The position numbers and the translations under genes are program-made. Source: Lachnospiraceae bacterium (lineage in GTDB: Bacteria; Bacillota; Clostridia; Lachnospirales; Lachnospiraceae). Taken from it: a stretch of DNA of 64,000 nt. The stretch is from NCBI GenBank assembly GCA_029053015.1, contig JAIDHX010000052.1:57437-121436 (forward strand), given 5' to 3'. Of this stretch, positions 45,579 to 55,121 are shown piece by piece. The notes beneath the pieces were generated by a model that was not told where the DNA came from, searched no databases, and saw only the letters and a list, made by a program, of their open reading frames with translations. The number at the start of each line of letters is the position of its first letter. The stretch's first letter is position 1.

Positions 45579-47759
45579 CTATTCCTGAATTGCGCCATAA
45601 TCGCCTCCTATGGCGTCACCCGTATCCGGATCCAGAAGTTGTCCCGTCTCGGGGTCTATGAAATACCCCGTGGCAAGGTCCCTCTCAAAATCCATCCATA
45701 CAGGACGTGAAGCACTTTCTTCTCCGCTGCCTTCCGCTCCCTGTCCCGTGCCTTCTTCACCATCCGCAGTCTGGGTATACCGGCGCGTGTCCTCCAGCCT
45801 CTTCTCTTCCAGCTCTGCCAGTTCCTTCTCAGACAAATCCTCCGTCATAAAGATACCCATGTAGGGAAGCACTTCCGTCAGAATATCTCTGGCAATGGCT
45901 GTCGCCTGCTTTGTACCGGTACTCTGATCCGGAATATTGGGTCTGTCAATCACCACATATATGGCAATTTGCGGATTTTCTGCGGGCGCAAAACCGATAA
46001 AGGAAACAACATATTCCCCGTTTCCTCTGGGCAGCGTCTGCGCAGTACCCGTCTTGCCGCCTATGGCATAGCCTGCAGGCCTTGCCGCCTTACCCGTGTT
46101 GCCTACGCCGTTCGGGTCACAGGTTGCAATGCAGTATTCTCTTATCAGAGCGGAAGTCGATTCCGAAACCACCTGCTTTAACACTCTGGGCTCAATATTC
46201 TCTACCACCGCCCCGTTTGTCGTGCGAATCTGCCTCACCATATGAGGCTCATAATAATAGCCGCCGTTGATCAGGGCACAATAGCCTGTAATCATCTGAA
46301 TCATAGTCACATTAAAGCCCTGCCCGAAGGAACCTACCGCAAGGTCCACCTTCCGCATATCCTCCGCGCTGTGAAGCAGTCCTGCCGTTCTTGCTTCTCC
46401 CGCCAAATCAATATTGGTTCTCAATCCAAAGTTAAAATTCTTCTGATACTCCGCAAAAATCTCTGTCCCAATGGCAAAGGACATTTTCATCAGCGCCACG
46501 TTGCAGGATGCTGCGATTGCCTGTTTGACACTGACATTACTGCCGTCGCCCCACCGGTTATGGCAGCGAATGGGCTTTTCTCCCTCCACCACTACCAGTC
46601 CGCCCGTACATTCATAGGTTTCATTTCCTTTCAGTCTTCCTGTCTCCAGACCCATTGCCACCGTAAAGGGCTTATAAGTGGAGCCCGGCTCGAAAGTATC
46701 GGTGATACAGAAATTACGCCACAGCCCGTTTAACGTCTGATAATAGGTGTCCTCCTCCTGCATTTTCGCAATTTCTTCTTCCGTGTAAAATGCACTCAAA
46801 TCGTAGGGCTTGTTCAAGTCAAATACGGGGCAGCTTGCCATGGCAAGAATATTGCCCGTATCCACCTCCATAATGATACACGCCACATTATCGGCGGCAG
46901 GCCCCTCTGTATAGTTGTTCTCATACTCTTCCCAGTACTCTGCCAGATACCTCTCCACACTGCTTTGAATGTTGATATCCAGTGTGCTCACCAGCGTATA
47001 GCCGTCCACAGCAGGCTTTGTGGTTCTCTCCAGATTGGAGTCCACATTCAGATAACCGTACTCTCTTCCGGTAGTACCGTTTAAAATATCGTTATAGTAC
47101 TCCTCCAGCCCGTACATGCCCGTGCCGTCCGAAGTCGTAAAACCTATGACATCGCATGCCAGGCTGCCGTTCGGGTAGGTTCTTTTATATTCCTCCTCAA
47201 ACCAGACGCCTCGGATATATCTGCCCTCGCCGTTTTCTCCTGTGTCGTTCTGCTTTTCTACAAACGCACTGATTTCATCATAGGAGAGCTTTTTTAACGG
47301 CACATAGTATCTGCTCTGCGGATGCTCTGCGATATATTTCCGGATTTCTGTCATATTAAGCTGCGGAAAACAGCTCCCCAAAGCAGAAAGCGTCGGTTCC
47401 AGATAGGCTTCCTTGCTCGTCATGACATAGGTATCAATGACCAGATTATATACCTTTTCACTGACTGCCAGACTGGTGCCGTTACAGTCAACGATGTCCC
47501 CCCTTCTAAAGGGAAGAGTGATACTGTCGTACTTTTGCTGGGACAGCACCTGCTTGCCGTATTTTTCTCCTTTTTCGCCGCTTATCCATAACAATCTGGC
47601 GCTCAACCCAATAAACGCCAGCAAAACAAGTCCGAAAAGCACCAGCAGCTTTTTCTGCATTTTAATGGTAAATTTCTGCCCCTGCTTTTCTTTCTTTTCT
47701 CCTTTAGGCGGACGTTTTGTTATGTTTTTCCTGCCTTGTCCTTCCAAACCGACTCCCAT
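45579..47759 (-). CDS. Class B penicillin-binding protein (FtsI/PBP2-like)
   Basis: A ~726-aa transpeptidase: basic N-terminus, membrane helix (LLVLFGLVLLAFIGLSARLLWI), dimerisation domain (RRGDIVDCNGTSLAVS), catalytic domain with EPGSTYKPF, SCN in AIAASCNVAL and GGKTGTAQTL. The C-terminus has an acidic tail of about 90 residues (EEKRLEDTRRYTQTADGEEG...) ending in a repeat-like YFIDPETGQLLDPDTG; no PASTA domain. The start is unsure: ATG 47759 and TTG 47783 are both in frame and neither has a good ribosome site. Follows ftsL; main division transpeptidase by position. Confidence 0.92.
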   Translation of the reverse strand: MGVGLEGQGRKNITKRPPKGEKKEKQGQKFTIKMQKKLLVLFGLVLLAFIGLSARLLWISGEKGEKYGKQVLSQQKYDSITLPFRRGDIVDCNGTSLAVSEKVYNLVIDTYVMTSKEAYLEPTLSALGSCFPQLNMTEIRKYIAEHPQSRYYVPLKKLSYDEISAFVEKQNDTGENGEGRYIRGVWFEEEYKRTYPNGSLACDVIGFTTSDGTGMYGLEEYYNDILNGTTGREYGYLNVDSNLERTTKPAVDGYTLVSTLDINIQSSVERYLAEYWEEYENNYTEGPAADNVACIIMEVDTGNILAMASCPVFDLNKPYDLSAFYTEEEIAKMQEEDTYYQTLNGLWRNFCITDTFEPGSTYKPFTVAMGLETGRLKGNETYECTGGLVVVEGEKPIRCHNRWGDGSNVSVKQAIAASCNVALMKMSFAIGTEIFAEYQKNFNFGLRTNIDLAGEARTAGLLHSAEDMRKVDLAVGSFGQGFNVTMIQMITGYCALINGGYYYEPHMVRQIRTTNGAVVENIEPRVLKQVVSESTSALIREYCIATCDPNGVGNTGKAARPAGYAIGGKTGTAQTLPRGNGEYVVSFIGFAPAENPQIAIYVVIDRPNIPDQSTGTKQATAIARDILTEVLPYMGIFMTEDLSEKELAELEEKRLEDTRRYTQTADGEEGTGQGAEGSGEESASRPVWMDFERDLATGYFIDPETGQLLDPDTGDAIGGDYGAIQE

Positions 47760-47823
47760 CCGTGCATTTGCAAGCACATGCAAACCGGAGCTGTCAAAAA
47801 CCTGCCAGCCCCGATAGCCTTTG

Positions 47824-48285
47824 TTATTGCCCGGGTATCTCCCCGAACTGTCTTACGTAATCGCTGCTCTCATTGGTATAGTTAATAATCTGTCCCTCTG
47901 CCGCATAGGTCATGCCAAGTTCACCAATGGCAATCCTCTTGATTTCCTCCAAGTCGATGCTATTGTTGATACGCACAAGCTCCTCGTCGTTTGCAAGTCT
48001 CATGTTGTTGAGCCTGCTCTCCAGCGACGCAATCTGCTCCACCTGCGCCGTAAGGTCTGCCTGCAGTCTGATGTAGCCAATCAGCACATAAGCTGCCACA
48101 AACAACGCAGCCGCCAGAAATATCACATAACCGAAATTCATATGATATGCCCTGTCGCGGTTCTTGCGTGTCTCGTTGCTCAGCTTTTTCCTGGGCTGCT
48201 CCTCCATGGCACGCCTTACATCCAGCTTCCTTGCCGTGTTTCCCTCTATATATCGATATGTCTGTCTTCTCTGACCTCCTGCCAT
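47824..48285 (-). CDS. ftsL: FtsL-like cell division protein
   Basis: A 153-aa bitopic protein: basic cytoplasmic part of ~48 residues, membrane helix (YVIFLAAALFVAAYVLIGYI), then a coiled-coil (LQADLTAQVEQIASLESRLNNMRLAND) as in FtsL/DivIC. Sequence conservation is low in this family; the call rests on layout and on position between rsmH and the PBP genes. ATG 48285 has GAGGG 8 nt upstream; ATG 48309 overlaps rsmH and lacks one. Confidence 0.85.
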   Translation of the reverse strand: MAGGQRRQTYRYIEGNTARKLDVRRAMEEQPRKKLSNETRKNRDRAYHMNFGYVIFLAAALFVAAYVLIGYIRLQADLTAQVEQIASLESRLNNMRLANDEELVRINNSIDLEEIKRIAIGELGMTYAAEGQIINYTNESSDYVRQFGEIPGQ

Positions 48286-48295
48286 GCCATTACCC

Positions 48296-49228
48296 TCATT
48301 TCTTTTCAAATACTCTCAGCTTCGCGCTCTTTGAGCGGCTGTTTTCCCTCAATTCCTCCTCCGTCGGCAAAATCGGTTTCTTTGTCACCGCTCTGCCCTG
48401 CGGCTTCTTCCCACATATGCAGACCGGAAATTCCGGCGGGCAGGTACATGGATTTTCACTGCGCTTAAACGCCGCCTTTACCAGCCTGTCCTCCAGCGAA
48501 TGGAAGGTGATGATACAAAGCCTTCCCCCCGGTGCCAGCATTTCTATCATCGTATCCAGTGAATCCCTCAAAACCTCCAGTTCCCTGTTACATTCGATGC
48601 GAATAGCCTGAAAGGTCCGCTTTGAAGGGTGTCCGTTCTGCCTCATTTTTGCCGGAATGGCAGCCTTTATAATTTCATTTAATTCACCGGTTGTCTCTAT
48701 TGGTCTTTCTTCTCTGAACCTTACGATATGTTTTGCTATATTTTTTGCAAACTGCTCTTCCCCGTAATCACGGATAATCCGATATAACTCCTGCTCCGTA
48801 TACTGGTTGACAATGGTCCGGGCCGTAAGCGTCTGCCGCCTGTCCATCCGCATATCGAGCTTTGTGTCAAACCGGTAGGAAAATCCTCTCTCCTCCGTGT
48901 CGAGCTGATAAGAGGAAACGCCAAGGTCTAAAACAATGCCGTCCACCTGCTCTACACCATACTGTGCAAGCGCTTCTCTTATATTGCAGTAATTGCTGCG
49001 TACAAGGATAACTCTGTCTTTATATGCCGAAAGCCTCTCCTCTGCCGCCTGCAGCGCAGCATCGTCCTGATCGATTCCGAAAAGCCTTCCGCCCTTTGAT
49101 AAGCATTTTGCCACCTCTAAGGCATGTCCGCCTCCGCCGAGCGTGCCATCCACATAGACGCCGTCCGCCTTAATATTCAAGTTTGTAATGGTTTCCTGTA
49201 ACAGTACTGAATAATGCGAAAACGTCAT
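48296..49228 (-). CDS. rsmH: 16S rRNA m4C1402 methyltransferase RsmH
   Basis: Methylates N4 of C1402 in 16S rRNA. The 310-aa enzyme has [10 protein letters not shown], the SAM loop [27 protein letters not shown] and RGFSYRFD, and the C-terminal [18 protein letters not shown] with [13 protein letters not shown]. Second gene of the dcw cluster, 50 bp after mraZ. Confidence 0.96.
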   Translation of the reverse strand: MTFSHYSVLLQETITNLNIKADGVYVDGTLGGGGHALEVAKCLSKGGRLFGIDQDDAALQAAEERLSAYKDRVILVRSNYCNIREALAQYGVEQVDGIVLDLGVSSYQLDTEERGFSYRFDTKLDMRMDRRQTLTARTIVNQYTEQELYRIIRDYGEEQFAKNIAKHIVRFREERPIETTGELNEIIKAAIPAKMRQNGHPSKRTFQAIRIECNRELEVLRDSLDTMIEMLAPGGRLCIITFHSLEDRLVKAAFKRSENPCTCPPEFPVCICGKKPQGRAVTKKPILPTEEELRENSRSKSAKLRVFEKK

Positions 49229-49278
49229 AGCTTTCTGTGCCTTTCCCGCCGGCTTTCCCGAACGGGTAGCTGCCTGCG

Positions 49279-49713
49279 TCAGATGCCAAGCCCTAATTCG
49301 GACATATGCATTGCAATCTCGTCCATATCGTCATAGGTAACAGTTCCTTCGTATCTTTCCTTACTCCAGATTTCCACACGACCGCCGACGCCGATTAAAA
49401 CCACGTCTTTTTCGAGTGCCGCAAAGTCTTTCAGACTGGCAGGAATCAGGATACGCCCCTGCTTGTCTACCTCCACGGCCGTCGCGCCCGCCATGAAAAA
49501 ACGGATAAATTTACGTACATCAGGATTTGTCAAGGAGGGTAATTTCTTCAGCTTTTCTTCAAAAGCAGTCCATTCGGTGTTATCAAATACAAATAAGCAG
49601 CCGTCCAGTCCCTTCGTCACCACAAACTCGTCTCCGAGCGTCTCTCTAAACTTAGAAGGAATAATCAACCTGCTTTTTGTGTCTATCGTATGATTGTATT
49701 CACCCATGAACAT
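49279..49713 (-). CDS. mraZ: Transcriptional regulator MraZ
   Basis: DNA-binding AbrB-like regulator of its own dcw operon. The 144-aa protein has two SpoVT/AbrB halves, each with the D-x-K-x-R motif: [18 protein letters not shown] and [19 protein letters not shown] 49713 (MFMGEYNH) matches family starts. The four direct repeats upstream are its expected binding sites. Confidence 0.95.
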   Translation of the reverse strand: MFMGEYNHTIDTKSRLIIPSKFRETLGDEFVVTKGLDGCLFVFDNTEWTAFEEKLKKLPSLTNPDVRKFIRFFMAGATAVEVDKQGRILIPASLKDFAALEKDVVLIGVGGRVEIWSKERYEGTVTYDDMDEIAMHMSELGLGI

Positions 49714-49764
49714 TGCAATCACCCGCCTTCGAAAGTGGTCTGCCACAAAAAGGGTGCTTCTTCT

Positions 49765-49804
49765 ACCACTTTTAACCACTTAGCACCACTTTCAACCACT
49801 TTTA
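49765..49804 (-). promoter_or_regulatory. MraZ boxes: four 10-bp direct repeats
   Basis: On the minus strand (A/T)AAGTGGT recurs four times with an exact 10-bp period (AAAGTGGTTG, AAAGTGGTGC, TAAGTGGTTA, AAAGTGGTAG). MraZ is known to bind tandem GTG-containing boxes at its own promoter. -10-like TATAAA elements lie at the upstream edge, so the boxes cover the start-point region. Confidence 0.85.
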
Positions 49805-49884
49805 TACTGATTTTATACTAAAATAAGGGATTTAGCAAGCAATTTCAAGTAATTTGCACAAAAAAAATGCACCTTTTGATGGCG

Positions 49885-49915
49885 CAAAAAAAGCCGGCAC
49901 AATATCTTGTGCCGG
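49885..49915 (-). terminator. Terminator of the XRE/TPR regulator gene
   Basis: CCGGCACAA-GATA-TTGTGCCGG on the minus strand followed by C-TTTTTTT. It isolates the dcw cluster from the upstream gene. Confidence 0.92.
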
Positions 49916-50012
49916 TTTTCTGTCTCACTACATCATATGGATTTTATCATTTTAACATACAAACATCAAATATCACTATCATTTGAACTAAACTTTTTCA
50001 CCAAATATCTTT

Positions 50013-50630
50013 TCAGTCACCAAGCAAAATATGCTTTATGTTTTCGCTTATTTCGCTTTCAGATAAGCCTTGCCTAATGAGTGGCTGAATCACTTCACGA
50101 CTTTCTCTTGTATGGGGAAGTTCCGCTGCAAGCCTGTTCGCTTTATCCTCGTATCCTGCTTTCAAATATAGGAAACACAAGGTTGCCCGCATAGTGGCTT
50201 TCTGTTTCTCGTCCATGGATATAGGCAGCCCTTTTTCCATTAATGCAATCGCTTCCTCTGTGTTACCTTTTAACGCCAGTGTACTTGCCAGTCCAAGAAT
50301 CATGCCCGGTTTATTTGGATAAATCAGTAATGCATCCCGATACGTTTTTTCTGCGGAGTCATAATCCCCTTTTCGCTGATAGTTAACCGCTTTGTTATGA
50401 ATATTATATCGTGTTTCTTCCGCACGAATCGTATCCATCCCCACCAGCAAATCAATACTCGTTTCAAATATGTTTGCCAGTGCCGGCAAAAGCGTAATAT
50501 CCGGATAACACTCTCCACGCTCCCATTTTGAAACGCTTTGCGGTGTAATCCCCAAATACTCTGCAACCTCCTCTTGCGTAAGATTTTTCAAAATACGATA
50601 CTTCTTTAAATTTTCCGGTAAATATAACAT
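50013..50630 (-). CDS. XRE-type regulator with TPR domain
   Basis: A 205-aa protein. The N-terminal helix-turn-helix (residues ~5-62) has LTQEEVAEYLGITPQSVSKWERG, followed by tetratricopeptide-like helices (NYQRKGDYDSAEKTYRDALLIYPNKPGMILGLAST and ALKGNTEEAIALMEKGL). Such regulators in Clostridia often sense peptides or protein partners through the TPR part. ATG 50630 has AGGAGG upstream and its own promoter at 50663-50690. Targets unknown. Confidence 0.87.
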   Translation of the reverse strand: MLYLPENLKKYRILKNLTQEEVAEYLGITPQSVSKWERGECYPDITLLPALANIFETSIDLLVGMDTIRAEETRYNIHNKAVNYQRKGDYDSAEKTYRDALLIYPNKPGMILGLASTLALKGNTEEAIALMEKGLPISMDEKQKATMRATLCFLYLKAGYEDKANRLAAELPHTRESREVIQPLIRQGLSESEISENIKHILLGD

Positions 50631-50662
50631 AGCGCATCCTCCTGATGATTTATGATAATAAA

Positions 50663-50690
50663 ATCATATCATGCGCATCTGCAAATTCAA
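50663..50690 (-). promoter_or_regulatory. Promoter of the XRE/TPR gene
   Basis: -35 TTGAAT (50690-50685), 16-bp spacer, -10 TATGAT (50668-50663) on the minus strand. Confidence 0.7.
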
Positions 50691-50737
50691 TAACGCAATA
50701 GTTGTCTTAGATTCAACCAATCTTTTGCAATCGCCAA

Positions 50738-51835
50738 TCAGACATTGAAGCGGAACAAAATCACATCTCCATCCTTCACAACGTAATCCTTGCCCTCCAT
50801 GCCGACCAGTCCTTTTTCTCTTGCCGCTGCAAGGGAGCCCTGCTCCAAAAGATCTTTATAGTTTACAACCTCCGCTTTGATAAAGCCCCTTTCAAAATCC
50901 GTGTGGATTTTGCCCGCAGCCTGCGGCGCTTTTGTCCCCACCTTGATGGTCCATGCCCGCGTCTCGTCCTCGCCGGCTGTCAGGTAGCTGATAAGTCCGA
51001 GCAGACGGTAGCTTGCCTTAATCAGCTTCTCTAATCCTGACTCCGAAAGCCCCATGTCCTCTAAAAACATTGCCTTTTCGTCATCCTCCAGCTCGGCAAT
51101 CTCCTGCTCTATCTGCGCACAGATCACAAAGACCTCGCTGTCCTCGCTCTCCGCAAACTTCCTGACCGCAACCACGCCTGCATTGCCGGCGCCATCATCC
51201 GCAAGCTCGTCCTCCGCCACATTCGCCGCGTAGATAACGGGCTTATAAGTCAGCAGATTGTAGCCCCTAAACAATTCCGCCTCATCCTCGTCCTCCACAA
51301 CAAGGCTCTTCGCCATTCTGCCGCTCTCCAGATGCGCCTTGATTCTCTCTAAAAGCTCCTGCTCCTTCGCAAGGGCCTTGTCCATCCGCGCACCCTTTGC
51401 CACCTTGGCAATCCTTCTCTCCAGTATTTCCAAATCAGAAAAAATAAGCTCCAGATTGATGGTCTCAATGTCCCTAAGGGGATTGACGCTCCCGTCTACA
51501 TGCACTACATTCGGATCCTCAAAGCAGCGCACCACATGGACAATGGCGTCCACTTCCCTGATATTGCTAAGGAACTGATTGCCCAGGCCCTCCCCTTTGG
51601 AAGCGCCCTTTACAAGCCCTGCAATATCCACAAACTCAATCACCGCCGGCGTCACCTTTTTGGAATGATACATATCGCCGAGCAGCTTCAGGCGCTCGTC
51701 CGGCACTGCAACAATACCTACATTGGGATCTATGGTACAGAACGGGTAATTTGCCGACTCCGCACCCGCCTTTGTCAGTGAATTAAACAGGGTGCTCTTT
51801 CCCACGTTCGGCAGTCCTACGATTCCTAATTTCAT
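50738..51835 (-). CDS. ychF: Redox-regulated ATPase YchF
   Basis: Obg-family P-loop ATPase that binds ribosomes and takes part in stress responses. The 365-aa protein has GLPNVGKSTLFNSL (N-M-x-E specificity region instead of NKxD gives ATP use), DIAGLVKGASKGEGLGNQFL, and the C-terminal TGS domain (TIKVGTKAPQAAGKIHTDFERGFI, then YVVKDGDVILFRFNV). Complete. The mobile element begins just upstream of its start, so its original promoter may have been displaced. Confidence 0.95.
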   Translation of the reverse strand: MKLGIVGLPNVGKSTLFNSLTKAGAESANYPFCTIDPNVGIVAVPDERLKLLGDMYHSKKVTPAVIEFVDIAGLVKGASKGEGLGNQFLSNIREVDAIVHVVRCFEDPNVVHVDGSVNPLRDIETINLELIFSDLEILERRIAKVAKGARMDKALAKEQELLERIKAHLESGRMAKSLVVEDEDEAELFRGYNLLTYKPVIYAANVAEDELADDGAGNAGVVAVRKFAESEDSEVFVICAQIEQEIAELEDDEKAMFLEDMGLSESGLEKLIKASYRLLGLISYLTAGEDETRAWTIKVGTKAPQAAGKIHTDFERGFIKAEVVNYKDLLEQGSLAAAREKGLVGMEGKDYVVKDGDVILFRFNV

Positions 51836-51953
51836 CTTTATCTATATCCTCCTTAAAAACCTTGATTTTATGCTGTTCCTAATAAGTTCCTTTTTCTTAC
51901 CGCACCAATTCCGCACCAATTTGGCATTAAAATATGTAATATTTCATGGTGTT

Positions 51954-53135
51954 TCATATGGCACGGTACAATTCAAATTGGCGGACAGCCTGTGTCAGAG
52001 AATCATCGGTAACATGCACATAACGATCCATAGTGGTCTTAATGCTTGCATGTCCAAGCAGCTGCTGAAGCACTTTAGGCTGCATCCCTGCTTCGACTGC
52101 ACGGGTAGCATATGTATGCCGAAGAGCGTGCATACAAAACCTCCCGATTCCCGCCTCATCACATAACTTATACAGGTGTGTATCATATGAACTGTTTTTT
52201 GCCGGCTCTCCTGTACGGAAATTCACAAAAACCAAATCCTTCATAATAAGGCATTTTGTTTCACCAGTCCGCCGATCTACATATTCCAGAACATTTAATA
52301 ATGTTTCTGCTTCCTTTCTGGAATTACGCTCTTCATAACAATCCTTGAGTATCTGGTATGCTTTATCCGTCAATGGGATAGTGCGATAACTATGGGAAGT
52401 CTTTGGCGGTCCCGCCCTCCATATGTGCGTCTGATGTCTGTATTCCAATGTCTTACTGACAGTCAGGTTATGCTTCTTCCAATCAATGGAATCCCATGTA
52501 AGCCCAATCATTTCTGATGTCCGAAGACCTGTTTCCAGCAATAGAACATACTGACGATAATTATGTGAGCGTTTGGCGACTTCAAGGAACTTGTTCTGTT
52601 CATCTACTGTAAGAAAATGAATATCACTTACAGCACGGACTGGTTTTGTATATCTCACACCATCCATCGGATGCTTTGAGATGATATCATTGCTCACAGC
52701 CGCCCGGAGCATAGTTCCCATTGCGATGTAAGTCTGCCTGATGGTAGAACCAGCATATTTTGCTTCCATACGGTTCAAGATTACCTTACAGTGCATCGGC
52801 TTCACATCTGATATCAGCATGCTCCCGATAACAGGCTGAATATTCTGAACATATCGCTCCCTGTAATTACGTCTGGTATTAGGAGCAAGACCACAAACAA
52901 GGTTTTCCATCCAGTAATCAAACCATCTGTCCACTGTCACATCAGTTACTACTGCCACTATGTTGTGCTTGTCCTCATACTGTGAATCAGCAAGCCAGTT
53001 TCTCGCTTCCGGCAACGTTTCAAAATGTTTTTCGCGACGGCTGCCATCTTTGGCAATATAACGTGCCGAATATTTACCGTCCTTTCTCTGGCAGATGCCC
53101 TTTCCACACTCTCTGCCTTTTAAATTTTTTCCCAT
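51954..53135 (-). CDS. int: Tyrosine recombinase / integrase (Tn916-like)
   Basis: A 393-aa site-specific integrase. The N-terminal arm-binding domain ([21 protein letters not shown]), core-binding domain (~65-165) and catalytic domain are present, with first Arg in [15 protein letters not shown], then [10 protein letters not shown] (His-x-x-Arg) and [16 protein letters not shown] (His and nucleophile Tyr). All catalytic residues are present. It lies at the element edge, 118 bp from ychF, as expected for the enzyme that cuts at this site. Good promoter upstream; no excisionase gene is seen next to it. Confidence 0.93.
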   Translation of the reverse strand: MGKNLKGRECGKGICQRKDGKYSARYIAKDGSRREKHFETLPEARNWLADSQYEDKHNIVAVVTDVTVDRWFDYWMENLVCGLAPNTRRNYRERYVQNIQPVIGSMLISDVKPMHCKVILNRMEAKYAGSTIRQTYIAMGTMLRAAVSNDIISKHPMDGVRYTKPVRAVSDIHFLTVDEQNKFLEVAKRSHNYRQYVLLLETGLRTSEMIGLTWDSIDWKKHNLTVSKTLEYRHQTHIWRAGPPKTSHSYRTIPLTDKAYQILKDCYEERNSRKEAETLLNVLEYVDRRTGETKCLIMKDLVFVNFRTGEPAKNSSYDTHLYKLCDEAGIGRFCMHALRHTYATRAVEAGMQPKVLQQLLGHASIKTTMDRYVHVTDDSLTQAVRQFELYRAI

Positions 53136-53181
53136 TTATGAACTCCTTTCCGCAAAGAAAAAGAGTCCAACACAGAAAAAC

Positions 53182-53211
53182 ATTATACCATGACGGACTC
53201 CCTTTCTTCAA
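53182..53211 (-). promoter_or_regulatory. Promoter of the integrase gene
   Basis: -35 TTGAAG (53211-53206), 18-bp spacer, -10 TATAAT (53187-53182) on the minus strand, 47 bp upstream of the start. A 6-bp stem GAGTCC / GGACTC followed by TTTTTCTTT overlaps it and may stop read-through from upstream. Confidence 0.75.
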
Positions 53212-53244
53212 CAGTATTTTGAAACAATTATGGTTAGACGGTTA

Positions 53245-53364
53245 TATCGGGTCGAATGTAAACCGAGGTTCCCGTTTTGTAAACGAGTTTCACATTTTGA
53301 AAGCAACCTTCATATTTTGTATCCGAAATTCCACTTTTGTAGCAGAATTCCCGCTTTTCTCTTT
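53245..53364. repeat. Array of degenerate 20-bp direct repeats
   Basis: Five units start at 53265, 53285, 53305, 53325 and 53345 with an exact 20-bp period, and a weaker sixth precedes at 53245. The common pattern is GA-x-x-TTCC-x-x-TTTTGTA, with TTTTGT (or TTTTGA, TTTTCT) at the same phase in each. Just right of it lies a plus-strand TATAAT (53375-53380). The array resembles the multiple transposase-binding sites found at ends of IS21-type elements, or iterons; no matching transposase is nearby. The rest of 53136-53506 shows nothing else. Confidence 0.75.
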
Positions 53365-53506
53365 CATTCTGTGCTATAATGGCTTCATGACAGGGTAAAA
53401 AAGCGGACAAAAACCAGACGTCAGTTTTGTCTTACAAATTTTGTACCACAAAATTCACGCCTTGTTCGGTCATTATTTTCAGCCGGCGGTCTGTTCTTTT
53501 TTCCTG

Positions 53507-54811
53507 TTACTTTCTCAGAAGTCCTGGCGTGAGATTGATGTCGTTGGCAGCAACCTCGTGACATAAAAGCCTCTGCGCCAGTTCTTCTCCGTAATAGAAG
53601 CAGAATGCTTCATACGGGCTTTTCCCGTTCAGTTTCTTTCTCCGGTACGAATTGATATGATCCATCATCAGGCCGATATCTGCCTGCACCAGTTCATCAA
53701 AGCTTTTTCCCTTCGGTATGATCCTGCGGATGAATTCATGTCCTACCTCGATCTCTGCTTTCTGATAGGGCGCGCTTGGATTGCAGTAGTATATCCTTGT
53801 CCGCTGGAATCCTTTTCCATCCGGTCCGTTCTCAATGCATTTCGGATTGGAAAACTCGCTCCCATTATCTGTCAGGATTACCGGAAACAGCCTTCGGAAA
53901 TCCTGTCCTCCCAGACGATGATACAGCCCGTCATAGATATCTATTACTGACTTTGATGTGTTTGCTTCCCGTATAAATCCCAGCATCAGTGATACATTTA
54001 CAAAATAGATAGTCAGAAGAACTTTACCTCCTTTACTCCCGATTACTGAATCCATCTGCACCACCGCCGTATCCGGATGTTTCTCCATATACACTTCGTA
54101 ATCGTGATAATTTCTTCCCACACGGCATCCACGATCTACTTTAAGCTCCGGCTTCTTATACCTTGGACGGTACTTTACCTTCCTTGGCAGGTCAATGTTG
54201 CGGATGTCAAACAGGCATCCGTCCACGTAGTTGTACAGCGTCTTTTCGCTGCACATCAACTCATCTTTGTGGTTTAAGTATATCTGGTGAATTGACTGTC
54301 CCTGCTTTACTAACGGCACCAGTATTTCATTAAGCCTTGCTATCTCCCCTTCCGTGGACAGTATCCCGCTCCTTGACTCTGATATCTTCTCTGTCGCCTG
54401 CCTCTGGGCCTCCAGTGCATCATAGACGGTCTTAGTAAGCGTGCATTTTTTTACTTCGCTGCATCCGTTGCAGACATACGGCGGTTTGAACCGATGTGTG
54501 CATACTTCCTCTTCAAAATGCTCACAGTAGCGGTTACAGAGCAGTTCACACTGCTTACAGACCGTGACCAGGGGATGTTTGCAGTCATTTGTCCCGCATA
54601 CCTTTTTTCTTTTGCATGCTTTCCGGTATTTACAGGTATTGTGTGGATAAATTCCGTAGCCTGTATCCTGCTCCACTGAGTAATTCCTTATTTCTTTGGT
54701 AATGGTCGTTCTGTCCCTTGAAAGCTTTTCCCCAATCTGTGTAAATGTCAGGTGTTCATTCAGCCCGTTCTGTATCTCCAGCCGGTCCTCATAATCCAAA
54801 AACTTTGCCAT
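53507..54811 (-). CDS. IS30 family transposase
   Basis: A 434-aa transposase: N-terminal helix-turn-helix (LTFTQIGEKLSRDRTTITKEI), a cysteine-rich stretch (~75-135, about 15 Cys, probably zinc-binding) and the DDE catalytic domain with VVQMDSVIG, VILTDNGSEF and the Glu in QKAEIEVGHEFIRR. It seems intact. It splits the integrase side from the regulator cargo. Terminal inverted repeats could not be fixed with confidence; the element should lie roughly within 53400-55010. Confidence 0.92.
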   Translation of the reverse strand: MAKFLDYEDRLEIQNGLNEHLTFTQIGEKLSRDRTTITKEIRNYSVEQDTGYGIYPHNTCKYRKACKRKKVCGTNDCKHPLVTVCKQCELLCNRYCEHFEEEVCTHRFKPPYVCNGCSEVKKCTLTKTVYDALEAQRQATEKISESRSGILSTEGEIARLNEILVPLVKQGQSIHQIYLNHKDELMCSEKTLYNYVDGCLFDIRNIDLPRKVKYRPRYKKPELKVDRGCRVGRNYHDYEVYMEKHPDTAVVQMDSVIGSKGGKVLLTIYFVNVSLMLGFIREANTSKSVIDIYDGLYHRLGGQDFRRLFPVILTDNGSEFSNPKCIENGPDGKGFQRTRIYYCNPSAPYQKAEIEVGHEFIRRIIPKGKSFDELVQADIGLMMDHINSYRRKKLNGKSPYEAFCFYYGEELAQRLLCHEVAANDINLTPGLLRK

Positions 54812-55026
54812 GGTATCTCTCCTTCCCCGCCGGCTGTTCTGCTTTCAAATAAAAACAGGAAGAACATTTCTGCTCCTCCTGCATTTGTATCGTCACTTTC
54901 ACTTTATTGATTTATTATGTTTGTATTTATCTTTCCCGTTTGGACGGGAATCTCGGATTACTATTTAGGGTGACATGTCACAGTTTTGTATTAACTGTCA
55001 ATCTATAATCTTAACTTCTACCGAAA
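54812..55026. other. Gene-free flank right of the IS30 transposase
   Basis: No gene. It holds a short hairpin TTCCCGT-ttgg-ACGGGAA (54933-54950), the palindrome TGACATGTCA (54971-54980) and ACAGTT...AACTGT (54980-54998), any of which may belong to the IS right end. A ribosome site for the transposase lies at its left edge. Confidence 0.5.
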
Positions 55027-55066
55027 GAAAAAAAGCGCTGCTTTCCTAAAAAGAAAGCAAGCGCCT
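55027..55066 (-). terminator. Terminator of the AgrC-like/LytTR operon
   Basis: On the minus strand GCGCTTGCTTTC ... GAAAGCAGCGC (one bulge) followed by TTTTTTTC, 55 bp after the kinase stop. Confidence 0.88.
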
Positions 55067-55121
55067 TTCGCGTCACATATTATCTTATTTATACTCTGGT
55101 ATTTCCGCCTTTCAAAAAATT

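Noticed and set aside
53245..53364. CRISPR array
   Set aside because: Units are 20 bp, contiguous and degenerate with no spacers, and no cas genes are present.
53400..55010. Exact IS30 terminal inverted repeats
   Set aside because: CAGTTTTGT occurs near both ends but in direct, not inverted, orientation; no convincing inverted pair could be fixed by eye.
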